Shown: positions 8,223 through 16,165 of the stretch, piece by piece
How the letters are laid out: each line of letters opens with the position of its first letter
Position numbering within the stretch: position 1 is the stretch's first letter
DNA from: Actinomadura sp. K4S16
GTDB lineage: Bacteria > Actinomycetota > Actinomycetes > Streptosporangiales > Streptosporangiaceae
DNA: 64,000 nt
Assembly: GCF_008327685.1 (NCBI RefSeq)
Contig: NZ_BDDE01000014.1
Coordinates: 372,001 to 436,000 of the forward strand
Direction of reading: 5' to 3'
Notes under the pieces: generated by a model
What the model was told of the DNA's origin: nothing
The model's database searches: none
What the model saw: only the letters and a program-made list of their open reading frames with translations
Position numbers and translations under genes: made by a program

Positions 8223-8897
8223 TCATCCGCGGGGCCGCAGCATGGGCGGCCGCAACTGCTCGGCGTCGCCCCTGCGGTACAGCCTGGCGGGGCGTCCGCC
8301 GTCGCGCGTCGTCGTCCGGTCGGTCGGGATGAGGAACCGGTCGGCGCCGGTCACCTTCCGGTGGAAGTTCCGCGGGTCGAGGGTCGTGCCCCACACGATC
8401 TCGTAGACGCGGCGGAGCTCGGCGACCGTGAACTCCGGCGGGCAGAACGCCGCCGCCAGCGAGGTGTACTCCAGCTTCGCCCGCGCCCGCTCCATCCCGT
8501 CGCACAGGATGCGCCGGTGGTCGAACGCGGCCCGGTCGTGGTGCAGGAGGTCGTCCACGGCCGTCCACAGCACCTGGGCCCGGCTGGACGCGGGCAGGTC
8601 GGGCGCGAGCCCCAGGTACGCGACGCTCACCACGCGCTGCCGGGGGTCGCGGTCCGGGTACCCGTAGGTCGCGAGCTGCTCCAGGTGGATCCGCACGTCC
8701 GCGAGCCCGGCCCGCTCCGCCATCAGCCGGGCCGCGGCGACCGGCAGGTCCTCGTCGAGCTGGATGAACCCGCCCGGCAGCGACCACGCCCCCTCGTAGG
8801 GCGCCCGGTCGCGCCGCCACCGCAGCGCGCACAGGCGCTGCTCCCGCACGGTGAGCACGACCAGGTCGACGGAAACGGCAAGCCGCGGCACGGACAT
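8223..8897 (-). CDS. NrtR-like regulator: Nudix-fold sensor plus winged helix
   Basis: A 224-residue protein with an N-terminal Nudix fold (residues 8-140) and a C-terminal winged-helix domain (ELRRVYEIVWGTTLDPRNFHRKV, about residues 160-182). In the Nudix box region (GGFIQLDEDL...AERAGL) the REUXEE core is lost: LMAERAGL stands where hydrolases have RELxEETG. This points to ligand sensing rather than catalysis, as in NrtR repressors, which bind ADP-ribose and control NAD genes. The genes it controls are not evident here; the divergent gap is short. The ATG start is not backed by a strong ribosome site. Confidence 0.8.
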   Translation of the reverse strand: MSVPRLAVSVDLVVLTVREQRLCALRWRRDRAPYEGAWSLPGGFIQLDEDLPVAAARLMAERAGLADVRIHLEQLATYGYPDRDPRQRVVSVAYLGLAPDLPASSRAQVLWTAVDDLLHHDRAAFDHRRILCDGMERARAKLEYTSLAAAFCPPEFTVAELRRVYEIVWGTTLDPRNFHRKVTGADRFLIPTDRTTTRDGGRPARLYRRGDAEQLRPPMLRPRG

Positions 8898-8934
8898 GCA
8901 ACGAACTTAGCGGGACCGGCCCACCTCCGAGGCC

Positions 8935-8963
8935 AGGAAGGCCCGGCGGGGCCGGGCCTTCCT
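8935..8963 (-). terminator. Strong hairpin after the flotillin operon
   Basis: A perfect 13-bp stem (AGGAAGGCCCGGC and its complement) with a three-base loop lies 12 bases beyond the flotillin stop codon on the minus strand, before the NrtR-like gene. There is no T-run, as is common in actinomycetes. Confidence 0.7.
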
Positions 8964-8974
8964 CGCATCGGCGC

Positions 8975-10321
8975 CTAGTCCTCCTTGGGGATCTCCACCG
9001 GGACGGTCGCCGCCGGGGCGCCGCCGTGTCCGTTGGCTCCGACCGGGGCGCTCTGGGCGTTCAGGTTGCCCAGGAGCTGGCGGGCGACGCCGAGGCCGGT
9101 GCCGCCGAGGGTGAGGGCCTTGGCGAGCATGTCCTCCACGCCCTGCGCGCCGTTCAGCACGACCATGTTGTCGACGTTGCCGAACACGCCCGCGCCCGCC
9201 TCGACGATCTGCGGCCACTTCTCGGCGAGCTGCTGGGCGATGACGGCGTCGGTGTTCTCCGCCAGCGCCTCCGCGCGGGCCTTGATCGCCTCGGCCTCGG
9301 CGAGGCCCCTGCGCCGGGTCGCGTCCGCCTCGGCCTCACCGATCAGCCGGATGGCCTCGGACTCGCGCTGCGCCTTGAGCTGGACCTCGGTCGCGGCGGC
9401 CTGGGCGTAGGAGATGCGCTCCTCGCGCTCGGCCTCCGCCAGCTTGACCTGCTCGTAGGCGCGGGCGTCGGCGGGCTTGCGGACCTCGCTCTCCAGCCGC
9501 TTCTCGGTGCGCTCGGCCTCCAGCTCGGCGTTGCGGGTCTCCTTGAGGATGACCTCCTGCCGGGCCTGCTGCGCGGCCTGCTGCACCTGGCCCTCGTACT
9601 CGGCCTTCTTCATCTCGGTGTCCCGGATGACGGCCGCGTTCTGCCGCTCGGTCTCCTGCTCGCGCGCGGTGGCCTCCTGGTTGCGCTCGGCCTCGGCGAT
9701 GCGGGCGGCGGCGGCGACCCTGGCGGCGTGCGGGCGGCCGAGGTTGGTGATGTAGCCGGTCTCGTCGTCGATCTCCTGGATCTGCAGGGAGTCCACGACC
9801 AGGCCGAGCTTGCTCATCTCGTCGGCGGCCGAACCGCGGGTCTCGGAGGTGAGCCGCTCGCGGTTGAGGATGAGGTCCTCGACGGTGAGGTTGCCGATGA
9901 TGGAGCGCAGGTGGCCGGTGAACAGCTCGTGGATCGCGCCGTCCATCGAGTTCTGCTGCTCCAGGAAGCGGCGCGCGGCGTTGGCGATCGAGACGAAGTC
10001 GTCCCCGACCTTGTAGATGACCACACCGCGGACCTTGACCGGGATGCCCTGCTGCGTCACGCAGTTGACCTCCAGGTTCGCGGCGCGGCTGTCGAGCCGC
10101 AGCCGGCGCGCCGTCTGGAAGCCGGGCAGGACGGACGTCCCCTTGCCCGTCACGATCTTGAATCCGAGGCTGTCCACCCCGTCGATCGGCTTGGACTTGG
10201 CGCCGAGCCCGGAGATGATCAGGGCCTCGTTCGGCTCGGCGACCCGCCAGACCATCTTGAACAGGATGATCAGCACGATGATGGCGACGACGACGCCGCC
10301 CGCCACGGCGAGCACGGGCAT
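8975..10321 (-). CDS. Flotillin-like SPFH/band-7 membrane scaffold protein
   Basis: A 448-residue protein with one N-terminal transmembrane segment (residues 3-25), an SPFH/band-7 domain (about 28-200) and a long Ala/Glu-rich helical flotillin region (about 205-370) with repeated EAE-type heptads. It ends in a flexible Gly/Pro-rich tail. Flotillins organise membrane microdomains and interact with NfeD proteins. The gene follows a short NfeD-like gene on the same strand, the usual pairing for this family, and ends at a strong hairpin. Confidence 0.9.
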   Translation of the reverse strand: MPVLAVAGGVVVAIIVLIILFKMVWRVAEPNEALIISGLGAKSKPIDGVDSLGFKIVTGKGTSVLPGFQTARRLRLDSRAANLEVNCVTQQGIPVKVRGVVIYKVGDDFVSIANAARRFLEQQNSMDGAIHELFTGHLRSIIGNLTVEDLILNRERLTSETRGSAADEMSKLGLVVDSLQIQEIDDETGYITNLGRPHAARVAAAARIAEAERNQEATAREQETERQNAAVIRDTEMKKAEYEGQVQQAAQQARQEVILKETRNAELEAERTEKRLESEVRKPADARAYEQVKLAEAEREERISYAQAAATEVQLKAQRESEAIRLIGEAEADATRRRGLAEAEAIKARAEALAENTDAVIAQQLAEKWPQIVEAGAGVFGNVDNMVVLNGAQGVEDMLAKALTLGGTGLGVARQLLGNLNAQSAPVGANGHGGAPAATVPVEIPKED

Positions 10322-10465
10322 GGGGCCTCCTCCTCCGGGGGTTGGGCGGCCGGCCCCGGAATGTCAGGCCCGTCCGCGTTTCCCATCAGACGCGGCAGAG
10401 GAGCGTTCGGTTCGATCTCCGGCCTGGAAGTTCATGGCCTCATCGGGCCACCTTCTCGGGGACGC

Positions 10466-10675
10466 TCAACGGGCCAGCGCGGGCGCCACGTACACCGTCC
10501 GGGGCGGGTGGTACTCGACCACGACGACGATCGAGCCGACGCCGATCTCGTCGCGCGGGTCGACGGGATGGGCGTAGAACGCCTCCGCCCCGCCGCGGAC
10601 CGCGATCATCACCTCGCCGACCAGCCCGGGTCCGATCCGGCCGGTCACCCGGCCCTCCTTACCGATCAAGGACAC
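10466..10675 (-). CDS. Short NfeD-like OB-fold protein
   Basis: A 69-residue protein consisting only of an NfeD C-terminal-type OB fold (LIGKEGRVTGRIGPGLVGEV ... IGVGSIVVVVEY). It lacks the membrane segments and protease domain of long NfeD proteins. Location directly upstream of the flotillin gene on the same strand supports the call, since NfeD proteins are the conserved partners of flotillins. The GTG start is preceded by CAGGGG. A 144-base gap separates the two genes. Confidence 0.75.
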   Translation of the reverse strand: MSLIGKEGRVTGRIGPGLVGEVMIAVRGGAEAFYAHPVDPRDEIGVGSIVVVVEYHPPRTVYVAPALAR

Positions 10676-10762
10676 CCCCTGGACTGGTCCGCCGGAGCCG
10701 CTCTCCGCGCCGCGTAAGGCGAACGCTATCCGGTCCGGGGGACCGGCGGTGAGCCCGCGGAC

Positions 10763-11461
10763 TCAGGGCAGGACACGCTGGGCCTGGGCCAGTGCCTCGC
10801 GGGCCAGGCGCTCGGCCTCGGCGCGGGTGGCACCGGGCCCGAAGACGGTGATCGTGGCGAGGTAGTGGCGGCCCCGGAACACGACGTACCAGGTCCGGGT
10901 GCGGGCTCCGCCGCTCGCGGTACTGACCCCGACGGTGCGCGACCCCTCGCCGATGTCGCCCTTCGGGGCCTCGACCACCCTGTGCTCGGCCCAGGCGGAG
11001 CCGACCCTCGTGCGGAACTTCAGGCAGCCGGGGGTGACGCGGGCGTTGACCTGCTTCTCGGCGTCCCCGGCGGACATGCCCATGAGGGTCTCGGTCGCGG
11101 TCACGCCGCGGCTGCCGGTGAACGAGACGAGCGCGGCGGGCACGTCGCCGGCCACGCCGCCGCCCGGACGTCCCGTCCCGCAGCGGGGCTTGTCGAGGAC
11201 GGCGTCCCGCTGGAGCCGGGAGGCGTTCTGGATGGCCTTCAGCGAGCCGTACTCGCCCCAGTCGGGCTCCCCGGCGCGCCGGTAGCCGGACGGCTGCTGG
11301 AGCAGCGCCTGCAGCAGCTGGGCGGAGGTGTAGCCGATGCCCGCCGCCTCGGCGCGGGCGGTGCCGCGGACCTGGCTCGCGCGCTCGGCGTCGCCGCCGC
11401 ACGCGGTGGCCGCGACGGCCGTCGACAGCAGCAGCATGACCGGGAGGAGCCTGTGCGCCAT
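10763..11461 (-). CDS. Putative secreted lipoprotein
   Basis: A 232-residue protein with a lipoprotein signal peptide: MAHRLLPVMLLLSTAVAATAC, with the lipobox cysteine at residue 21. The mature part has no domain I recognise; it ends in TWYVVFRGRHYLATITVFGP..., a beta-rich segment with a C-terminal helix, similar in style to actinomycete PknH-sensor/LpqN-type surface lipoproteins, but this is a resemblance only. The gene follows plsC on the same strand with a 52-base gap. Confidence 0.7.
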   Translation of the reverse strand: MAHRLLPVMLLLSTAVAATACGGDAERASQVRGTARAEAAGIGYTSAQLLQALLQQPSGYRRAGEPDWGEYGSLKAIQNASRLQRDAVLDKPRCGTGRPGGGVAGDVPAALVSFTGSRGVTATETLMGMSAGDAEKQVNARVTPGCLKFRTRVGSAWAEHRVVEAPKGDIGEGSRTVGVSTASGGARTRTWYVVFRGRHYLATITVFGPGATRAEAERLAREALAQAQRVLP

Positions 11462-11513
11462 GGCCGCGACCCTACGGCGCGGAAGGGGCCCGCCGCCCCC
11501 GGCGACACGCGGG

Positions 11514-12185
11514 TCAGCCCTTTTCGGCCCGCTCGTTGTACTCCCCGGCGTACTCCTGGCCGGACATCTTCTGGATCGTCTCGACGATCTCGTCGGTGAT
11601 GGCGCGCCGGGCCTTGGCGGGCGGCAGGTCGCGGTAGCGGGAGAAGTCCATCGGCGGGCCGATCCGCACGGTGGGGCGCGGCCCGAACACGCGCGGGAAC
11701 CCCGCGCCGATCGGCTGGATCTTCTCGGTGCCCTCCAGGGCGACCGGCAGGACGCGGGCACCGGACTCCAGGGCGAGCCAGCCGATGCCCGTCCGGCCGC
11801 GGTAGAGGCGCCCGTCCGGGGAGCGGGTGCCCTCCGGGTAGATCGCGAACGCGCCGGCGTTGTCGAGCACCTCCAGGGCCTGCTCGAGGGCGCCCATGGC
11901 GGCCCGCCGGGCGCCGCGCCGCACCGGGACGTGGCCGAGGTTGGTGAGGAACCAGCGGACGAAGCGGTTCTTGAGCCCGCCGCCCTCGAAGTAGGCCGCC
12001 TTGGCGATGTAGGTGACCGGACGCGGGACCGCCAGGGGGATGATGAAGCTGTCGATGAACGACAGGTGGTTGCTCGCCACGATGAGCGGCCCGTAGCTCG
12101 GCACGTTCTCCCCGCCCACGACCCGCGGACGGAAAAGCAGCCAGAGGATCGGACGCACCACGCGCGTCATGAACGTGTAGAACAT
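11514..12185 (-). CDS. plsC: 1-acyl-sn-glycerol-3-phosphate acyltransferase (PlsC family)
   Basis: A 223-residue membrane-associated acyltransferase. The catalytic NHLSFID (HX4D) lies near residue 39 and the phosphate-binding YPEGTRS near residue 117, in the usual order and spacing. It should acylate lysophosphatidic acid in phospholipid synthesis, though relatives act on other lysolipids. The ATG start is preceded by GGGAGG. It is the first gene of a minus-strand group and diverges from the STAS gene across a 400-base regulatory region. Confidence 0.88.
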   Translation of the reverse strand: MFYTFMTRVVRPILWLLFRPRVVGGENVPSYGPLIVASNHLSFIDSFIIPLAVPRPVTYIAKAAYFEGGGLKNRFVRWFLTNLGHVPVRRGARRAAMGALEQALEVLDNAGAFAIYPEGTRSPDGRLYRGRTGIGWLALESGARVLPVALEGTEKIQPIGAGFPRVFGPRPTVRIGPPMDFSRYRDLPPAKARRAITDEIVETIQKMSGQEYAGEYNERAEKG

Positions 12186-12596
12186 CCAGCCTCCCGAATT
12201 TCGCCACCGCCACTGTAACCTCCGCGCCGATCCGGGCCGCGGTCAGCGTCCTCCTTTCCCGTCCAGCAGCGGGCCAGGAATGGTCCAAGCGCTGGTCAGC
12301 CTCGGTACGAGCGGGATTCGCGGCCATTCCTTACCGTCAAGTAAGTTTCTCTTCAGTAAGTTATTACCCCGTTTACCGGATCTCCTGGGAGGCACCCGGA
12401 GGCCCCGGGCGCATCGTCAGGTACAGTCGGGACCGGGGATCAGACGGGCGTCCGGCCCTCCGCGTTACGGTCCGCGGGCCCGGGCGGGCGACCTGGTCCT
12501 TTTCCCGGGAACTGCTTGGAATACGGGCACGGGTGCGCAATCCTGAGGAGTCACCTGAGATGGCCGGGTACCACCGGAGTGGGGCGTGAGGTGACG
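12186..12596. promoter_or_regulatory. Divergent control region with AGTAAGTT repeats
   Basis: The region separates plsC and the STAS gene. An AT-rich patch holds two identical octamers AGTAAGTT at 12340-12347 and 12355-12362, flanked by TTAC motifs so that TTAC/GTAA half-sites alternate over about 35 bases. This looks like a binding site for a dimeric regulator or overlapping promoters; no factor is identified. Confidence 0.4.
12560..12589 (+). CDS. Possible 9-codon upstream ORF of the STAS gene
   Basis: ATG at 12560 is preceded by GAGGAG at a usable distance. It opens a 9-codon frame (MAGYHRSGA) whose TGA at 12587-12589 lies in the ribosome site of the STAS gene, 7 bases before its ATG. The arrangement suits translational coupling or a leader peptide; it is too short to prove. 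Confidence 0.25.
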   Translation: MAGYHRSGA

Positions 12597-12947
12597 ATGG
12601 ACTTCGACATCAGCCTGATGCGCGACGACCGCTGCACGCTCGTCCGCGTGAAGGGCGACATCGACGTGGTCTCCCGTGCGCGCTTCGAGGAGGCGCTCTT
12701 CGAGGCCGTGGAGACCGGCGAGCCCATGGTCGTCGACATGCGCGAGGTCACGTTCTGCGACTCCACCGGGCTGAACGCGATCGTCGCCGCCAACCGCCGC
12801 GCCGGCGAGCGCGGCACGCACCTCGCGCTGGTGGCGCTGCCGCCGCGCGTCCAGCGGGTCTTCCGCATCACCGGGATCGACAAGTTCATCCCGATCCACG
12901 ACACGCTGCGGGAGGCCATCGGCGCCTTCCCGTCCACGACGCCGTAG
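12597..12947 (+). CDS. STAS-domain anti-sigma-factor antagonist (SpoIIAA/BldG-like)
   Basis: A 116-residue single STAS domain. The phosphorylation site motif CDSTGLNAIV is present near residue 58; in SpoIIAA and BldG the serine of DSTG is phosphorylated by an anti-sigma kinase, which releases or sequesters a sigma factor. The start MDFDISLMRDD is chosen because AGG lies 6 bases before it. No anti-sigma kinase or sigma factor lies next to it, so its partner is elsewhere. Confidence 0.88.
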   Translation: MDFDISLMRDDRCTLVRVKGDIDVVSRARFEEALFEAVETGEPMVVDMREVTFCDSTGLNAIVAANRRAGERGTHLALVALPPRVQRVFRITGIDKFIPIHDTLREAIGAFPSTTP

Positions 12948-12968
12948 CGCAAGCTCAGGCGCGCTCCT

Positions 12969-12988
12969 TGTGGGGGGCGACCCCCACA
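12969..12988. terminator. Hairpin between convergent STAS and glnH genes
   Basis: TGTGGGGG and CCCCCACA form a perfect 8-bp stem with a four-base loop, 21 bases after the STAS stop and 9 bases after the glnH stop. It probably serves both strands. Confidence 0.6.
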
Positions 12989-12996
12989 CCCCCGGT

Positions 12997-13824
12997 TCAG
13001 CCGCAGCCCTCGAACTGGGGGACGCTCGTCGTCAGCTTGAGCCCCGACTTGCCGAACCACTTGGCCAGCAGCCGCTGCGCGGTCCCGTCCTGGTACATGT
13101 CCGTGATCGCCCGGTTGACCTCCTCGCAGCCCTTCAGGTCCCCCTTCTTCAGACCGACGCCGTACTTCTCGTCGGTGAACGGGGCGTTGATCATCCGTCC
13201 GGGGCGGCCGGAGGCGAACCCGGCGAGGATCAGGTCGTCGGTCGACACCGCGTCGAGGCGGCCGCCGGCGAGCCCCTCCATGCAGGCGCCGTAGGTCCCC
13301 ACCTCGACCGGCTTCGCGGCGACCTTGCGCTCCTCGATCACGCGGCGCCAGGAGTTCGAGCCCTTCACCGCGCAGATCCGCTTGCCCTTGAGGTCCCGCA
13401 CGTTCCTGATCGCGGCGGCGTCGGCGCGGACGAAGGTGTCCTGGTGGGCGACGTAGTACGGGCCGGCGAAGGTGACCTTCGACTTCCGCTTCGCGGTGAT
13501 CGAGTACGTCGCGACGATCATGTCGACCCGGCCCTTGGCGAGCGCCTCCTCGCGGACGGAGGAGTTCGTCGTCGTGAACTTCAGCCGGCTCTTCGGCACG
13601 CCCAGCTTGCCGGCGATGTAGGTCGCCACGTCGACGTCGAAGCCCTCGTACGTCCCGTCCGGGCGCTTCACCCCGAGGGCTGGCTGGTCCTCCTTCACGC
13701 CGACGACCAGGGAGCCCTTGTCCACGATGGACTGCTCCTTCTCGGCGCCGAGGCCGCAGGCCGACAGCAGCGCCGCCGCGGCGAGGACGGCCCCCGGGGC
13801 GGCGATGGCACGGGTCGCGCGCAT
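12997..13824 (-). CDS. glnH: Amino-acid-binding lipoprotein, GlnH-like (solute-binding family 3)
   Basis: A 275-residue extracytoplasmic solute-binding protein with a lipoprotein signal (lipobox LLSAC, Cys near residue 23). The family-3 fold follows, with GSLVVGVKEDQPALG, GFDVDVATYIAGKLG and DMIVATYSIT segments typical of glutamate/aspartate binders. No ABC permease or ATPase gene is adjacent. Instead it is the last gene of a kinase/phosphatase operon, directly after a GlnX-like membrane protein. In mycobacteria GlnH senses amino acids through GlnX to control PknG, and that sensor role is the best reading here. ATG preceded by AAGGAGA. Confidence 0.88.
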   Translation of the reverse strand: MRATRAIAAPGAVLAAAALLSACGLGAEKEQSIVDKGSLVVGVKEDQPALGVKRPDGTYEGFDVDVATYIAGKLGVPKSRLKFTTTNSSVREEALAKGRVDMIVATYSITAKRKSKVTFAGPYYVAHQDTFVRADAAAIRNVRDLKGKRICAVKGSNSWRRVIEERKVAAKPVEVGTYGACMEGLAGGRLDAVSTDDLILAGFASGRPGRMINAPFTDEKYGVGLKKGDLKGCEEVNRAITDMYQDGTAQRLLAKWFGKSGLKLTTSVPQFEGCG

Positions 13825-13854
13825 GGCTTGATCTCCTTGATCAGGCGAACTCGG

Positions 13855-15390
13855 TCAGCGGAACTCGGCCAGCCGGGGACGGACCCCCGCGATGATCAGT
13901 GCGGCGATGACGGCGGCGGCCACCGGCGGCACCGCGTTCCAGCCGCGCAGCCCGCCGTCGGCGTCCCTGATCGCCTTGTCGAAGGCGTCCTGGTGGACGG
14001 CGGTCAGCGAGCTCAGCGCCGCGTCGTAGGCGTCGAAGTCGCGGATCGCGTTGGAGGTGCGGCCCATCCGCAGGTCGACCGCGCCGGTCCGGTTCCCCGC
14101 CGCCGCGAGCTGCCGCATCCGCGCGTCGTTGCGCTGGACGGCCCGGTACGCCGCGAGCGTCTTCGCCAGCGCGTCGCCCTCGCGTCCGCCGCCCGCCGTC
14201 CGCGCCTCGTCCCCGAAGAAGCCGAGGAACGGCGCGGTGCCCGAGCCCGGCCGGTACGCGCCGGCCTTCTGCTCCAGGCCCGCGTAGTAGTTCTCCAGGT
14301 TCACCGGCTTGTCGCCGAGGTCGGGGTAGATCACGGCCAGCGACTTGTCGAGGTAGGTCTGCTCGTAGGTGTCCGCGCGGCCGGGGTCGAGGAGGTAGCG
14401 GCTCTCGTCCGCGAACGCGCTGTGGCTGATCGCGCGGGCCCGCGACAGCTGCAGGATCGAGTCGAACCCGTCCTGCTTCGCCTTCTTGATGTGCCCGGCG
14501 TGCGCGGTCAGCAGGCCCGCCCCCACCGCGGTGAGGACGACGGTGGCGAGCGTCGCCAGCACCAGCGCCGGGTTGAGGACACGGCGGAACGTCCGCACCA
14601 GGTACAGCTGCGTCGCGATCAGGAGCAGCAGCACGATCACGCCGGTGACGGCCACCCAGGTGCGCCCGGTCAGCACCGCGGACCGCTTCGTCTCGTACGA
14701 CTGCCGGACGGTCGCGCCGGTGTCGAGGGTGATGTTGTAGGCCTTCGGCAGCAGCTGCAGCTTCATGAGGTCGGTGGCCTGCCGGTAGGCGTCCAGGACC
14801 TGCGCCGGCGTCTCGCCGGGCGCGTGGTCGGACTGCGCGTCGAGCTGCATGGCCTGGCCGACGAGCCGCTCGTACTTGCCGAGCCCGTCCAGCACCTCCT
14901 GGACGGTCCGCCGCAGCGCCGGGTCGCGTCCCGCGAGCTGCGCGGCCTGCACCGCCGCCGCGTCGGCCTCCGCGCGGCGCCTCTCGTACACCCGCAGCGT
15001 CTCGTCGTAGCCGATGCCGAGGCCGTGCTCGCGGCCGATCAGCAGGATGTTGGAGACCTGCGCGTCCATGTCGCTGAGCGCGAAGTACAGCGTGCCGGTC
15101 GCGACGACCTGCGGACCGGCGTCGTGCCCGATCGTCTCGACGGAGTCGCGCGCGTTGCCGATCGCGACGGTGAGGACGGCCAGCAGCGCCACGAGCGCGG
15201 CCAGGCACAGCACGACGTGCGCGCGGATGCGGCCCGGGATCGTCTTCAGCCACCGGCCGCGTACGAACGTCCTGAGGCGGCCCGCTCGCTGCGGGACGGC
15301 GGGTGTCCCCTCCGCGGGCTGCTCGGGCAGGGGCGGCTGCCCGGACGGTCGCGGCGCGGGCGCCGCCGGCGGTGCGGGGCTCATCGTCAT
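13855..15390 (-). CDS. glnX: GlnX-like four-helix membrane signal transducer
   Basis: A 511-residue protein with a Pro-rich cytoplasmic N-terminus (1-45) and four predicted membrane helices at about 58-80, 247-272, 280-303 and 488-505. Two large outside helical domains lie between helices 1-2 and 3-4, and there is almost no cytoplasmic tail. This matches the mycobacterial GlnX topology, which links the external GlnH to PknG. There is no histidine-kinase or chemoreceptor domain, so the signal must go to another protein, presumably one encoded upstream in this operon. The ATG is preceded by AGGAGG and overlaps the stop of the FHA gene (ATGA). Confidence 0.82.
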   Translation of the reverse strand: MTMSPAPPAAPAPRPSGQPPLPEQPAEGTPAVPQRAGRLRTFVRGRWLKTIPGRIRAHVVLCLAALVALLAVLTVAIGNARDSVETIGHDAGPQVVATGTLYFALSDMDAQVSNILLIGREHGLGIGYDETLRVYERRRAEADAAAVQAAQLAGRDPALRRTVQEVLDGLGKYERLVGQAMQLDAQSDHAPGETPAQVLDAYRQATDLMKLQLLPKAYNITLDTGATVRQSYETKRSAVLTGRTWVAVTGVIVLLLLIATQLYLVRTFRRVLNPALVLATLATVVLTAVGAGLLTAHAGHIKKAKQDGFDSILQLSRARAISHSAFADESRYLLDPGRADTYEQTYLDKSLAVIYPDLGDKPVNLENYYAGLEQKAGAYRPGSGTAPFLGFFGDEARTAGGGREGDALAKTLAAYRAVQRNDARMRQLAAAGNRTGAVDLRMGRTSNAIRDFDAYDAALSSLTAVHQDAFDKAIRDADGGLRGWNAVPPVAAAVIAALIIAGVRPRLAEFR

Positions 15391-16160
15391 GGCGTGCCCT
15401 CCTGCAGGGACAGCGTGATGGTCGTCCAGGCGCCCACGTGGATGCGGTCGCCGTGACCGACCGGAACCGGCACGTTCACCGGGATCGGCTCCGTCGCGCC
15501 GTTCACCGTCGTGCCGTTCGTCGAACCGGGGTCGATCAGGTTCCAGGCGCCGTCCGGCCGCGACAGCAGGACGGCGTGCAGATGCGAGACGCCCGGGTCC
15601 TCGGGCGGCGCGCTGAGGTCGATCTCGGGCAGCAGCGCGCGGGACGTGCTGCGCCGCCCGATCCGGACCTGGCCGCCGAGCAGCGGGACGCGGCGCTCCG
15701 GGCAGTACGGCGGGAACGCGAGCCCCGCGGCGTCCGGGCCCATCTCCGCGAGGACCGAGTCGAAGTAGGCGCGGTCGGCCTTGATCAGCGCGTGCGGCCC
15801 GGTCGCCGCCGGGACCGGCGCCGGGACCGGCTGCGGGGCGACGGGCCCGCTGCCCTGGCGCTGCTGCGGCACCAGCGGCACCGCGCGGGCGGTGCCCGCC
15901 GGGGTGAACTCGACGGTGTAGACGGTGCCGGTCTCGAAGTCGTACCCGTCCTCCTCGCAGAAGCGGCCGGAGCGCGGCGTCCCGCAGCGCGGGCAGGCGG
16001 GCTCCTCCCGCGACGCGGGCTCGGAGGCCGGCGCGGCGGTAGGCGAGGACGCGGGCTCCGGCTCGGCGAACTCGGCGCGCTGCGCGCCGTCCATGAGGTC
16101 GCCGCACACGTCGCAGTAGTCGGCGGCCTGGGACGCGTGCCCGCTCGGGCAGACCGGCAT
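15387..16160 (-). CDS. Zinc-ribbon and FHA-domain protein
   Basis: A 257-residue cytoplasmic protein. Two cysteine clusters occur at the N-terminus: CPSGH...YCDVCG (residues 4-20) and CPRCGTPRSGRFCEEDG (about 54-70). A disordered stretch and a conserved helical segment follow, then an FHA domain at about 165-250 with RIGRRS, SHLHAVL and STNGTTVNG. FHA domains bind phosphothreonine peptides, so it should read products of the PknG-type kinase encoded three genes upstream. It differs from GarA, the usual PknG substrate, by lacking a clear N-terminal ETTS-type threonine motif. The gene overlaps glnX by ATGA and lies 5 bases after the vWA gene. Confidence 0.85.
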   Translation of the reverse strand: MPVCPSGHASQAADYCDVCGDLMDGAQRAEFAEPEPASSPTAAPASEPASREEPACPRCGTPRSGRFCEEDGYDFETGTVYTVEFTPAGTARAVPLVPQQRQGSGPVAPQPVPAPVPAATGPHALIKADRAYFDSVLAEMGPDAAGLAFPPYCPERRVPLLGGQVRIGRRSTSRALLPEIDLSAPPEDPGVSHLHAVLLSRPDGAWNLIDPGSTNGTTVNGATEPIPVNVPVPVGHGDRIHVGAWTTITLSLQEGTP

Positions 16161-16165
16161 GGGGC

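Noticed and set aside
12997..13824. Part of an amino-acid ABC importer
   Set aside because: No permease or ATPase gene is adjacent; the kinase operon context fits a sensor role better.
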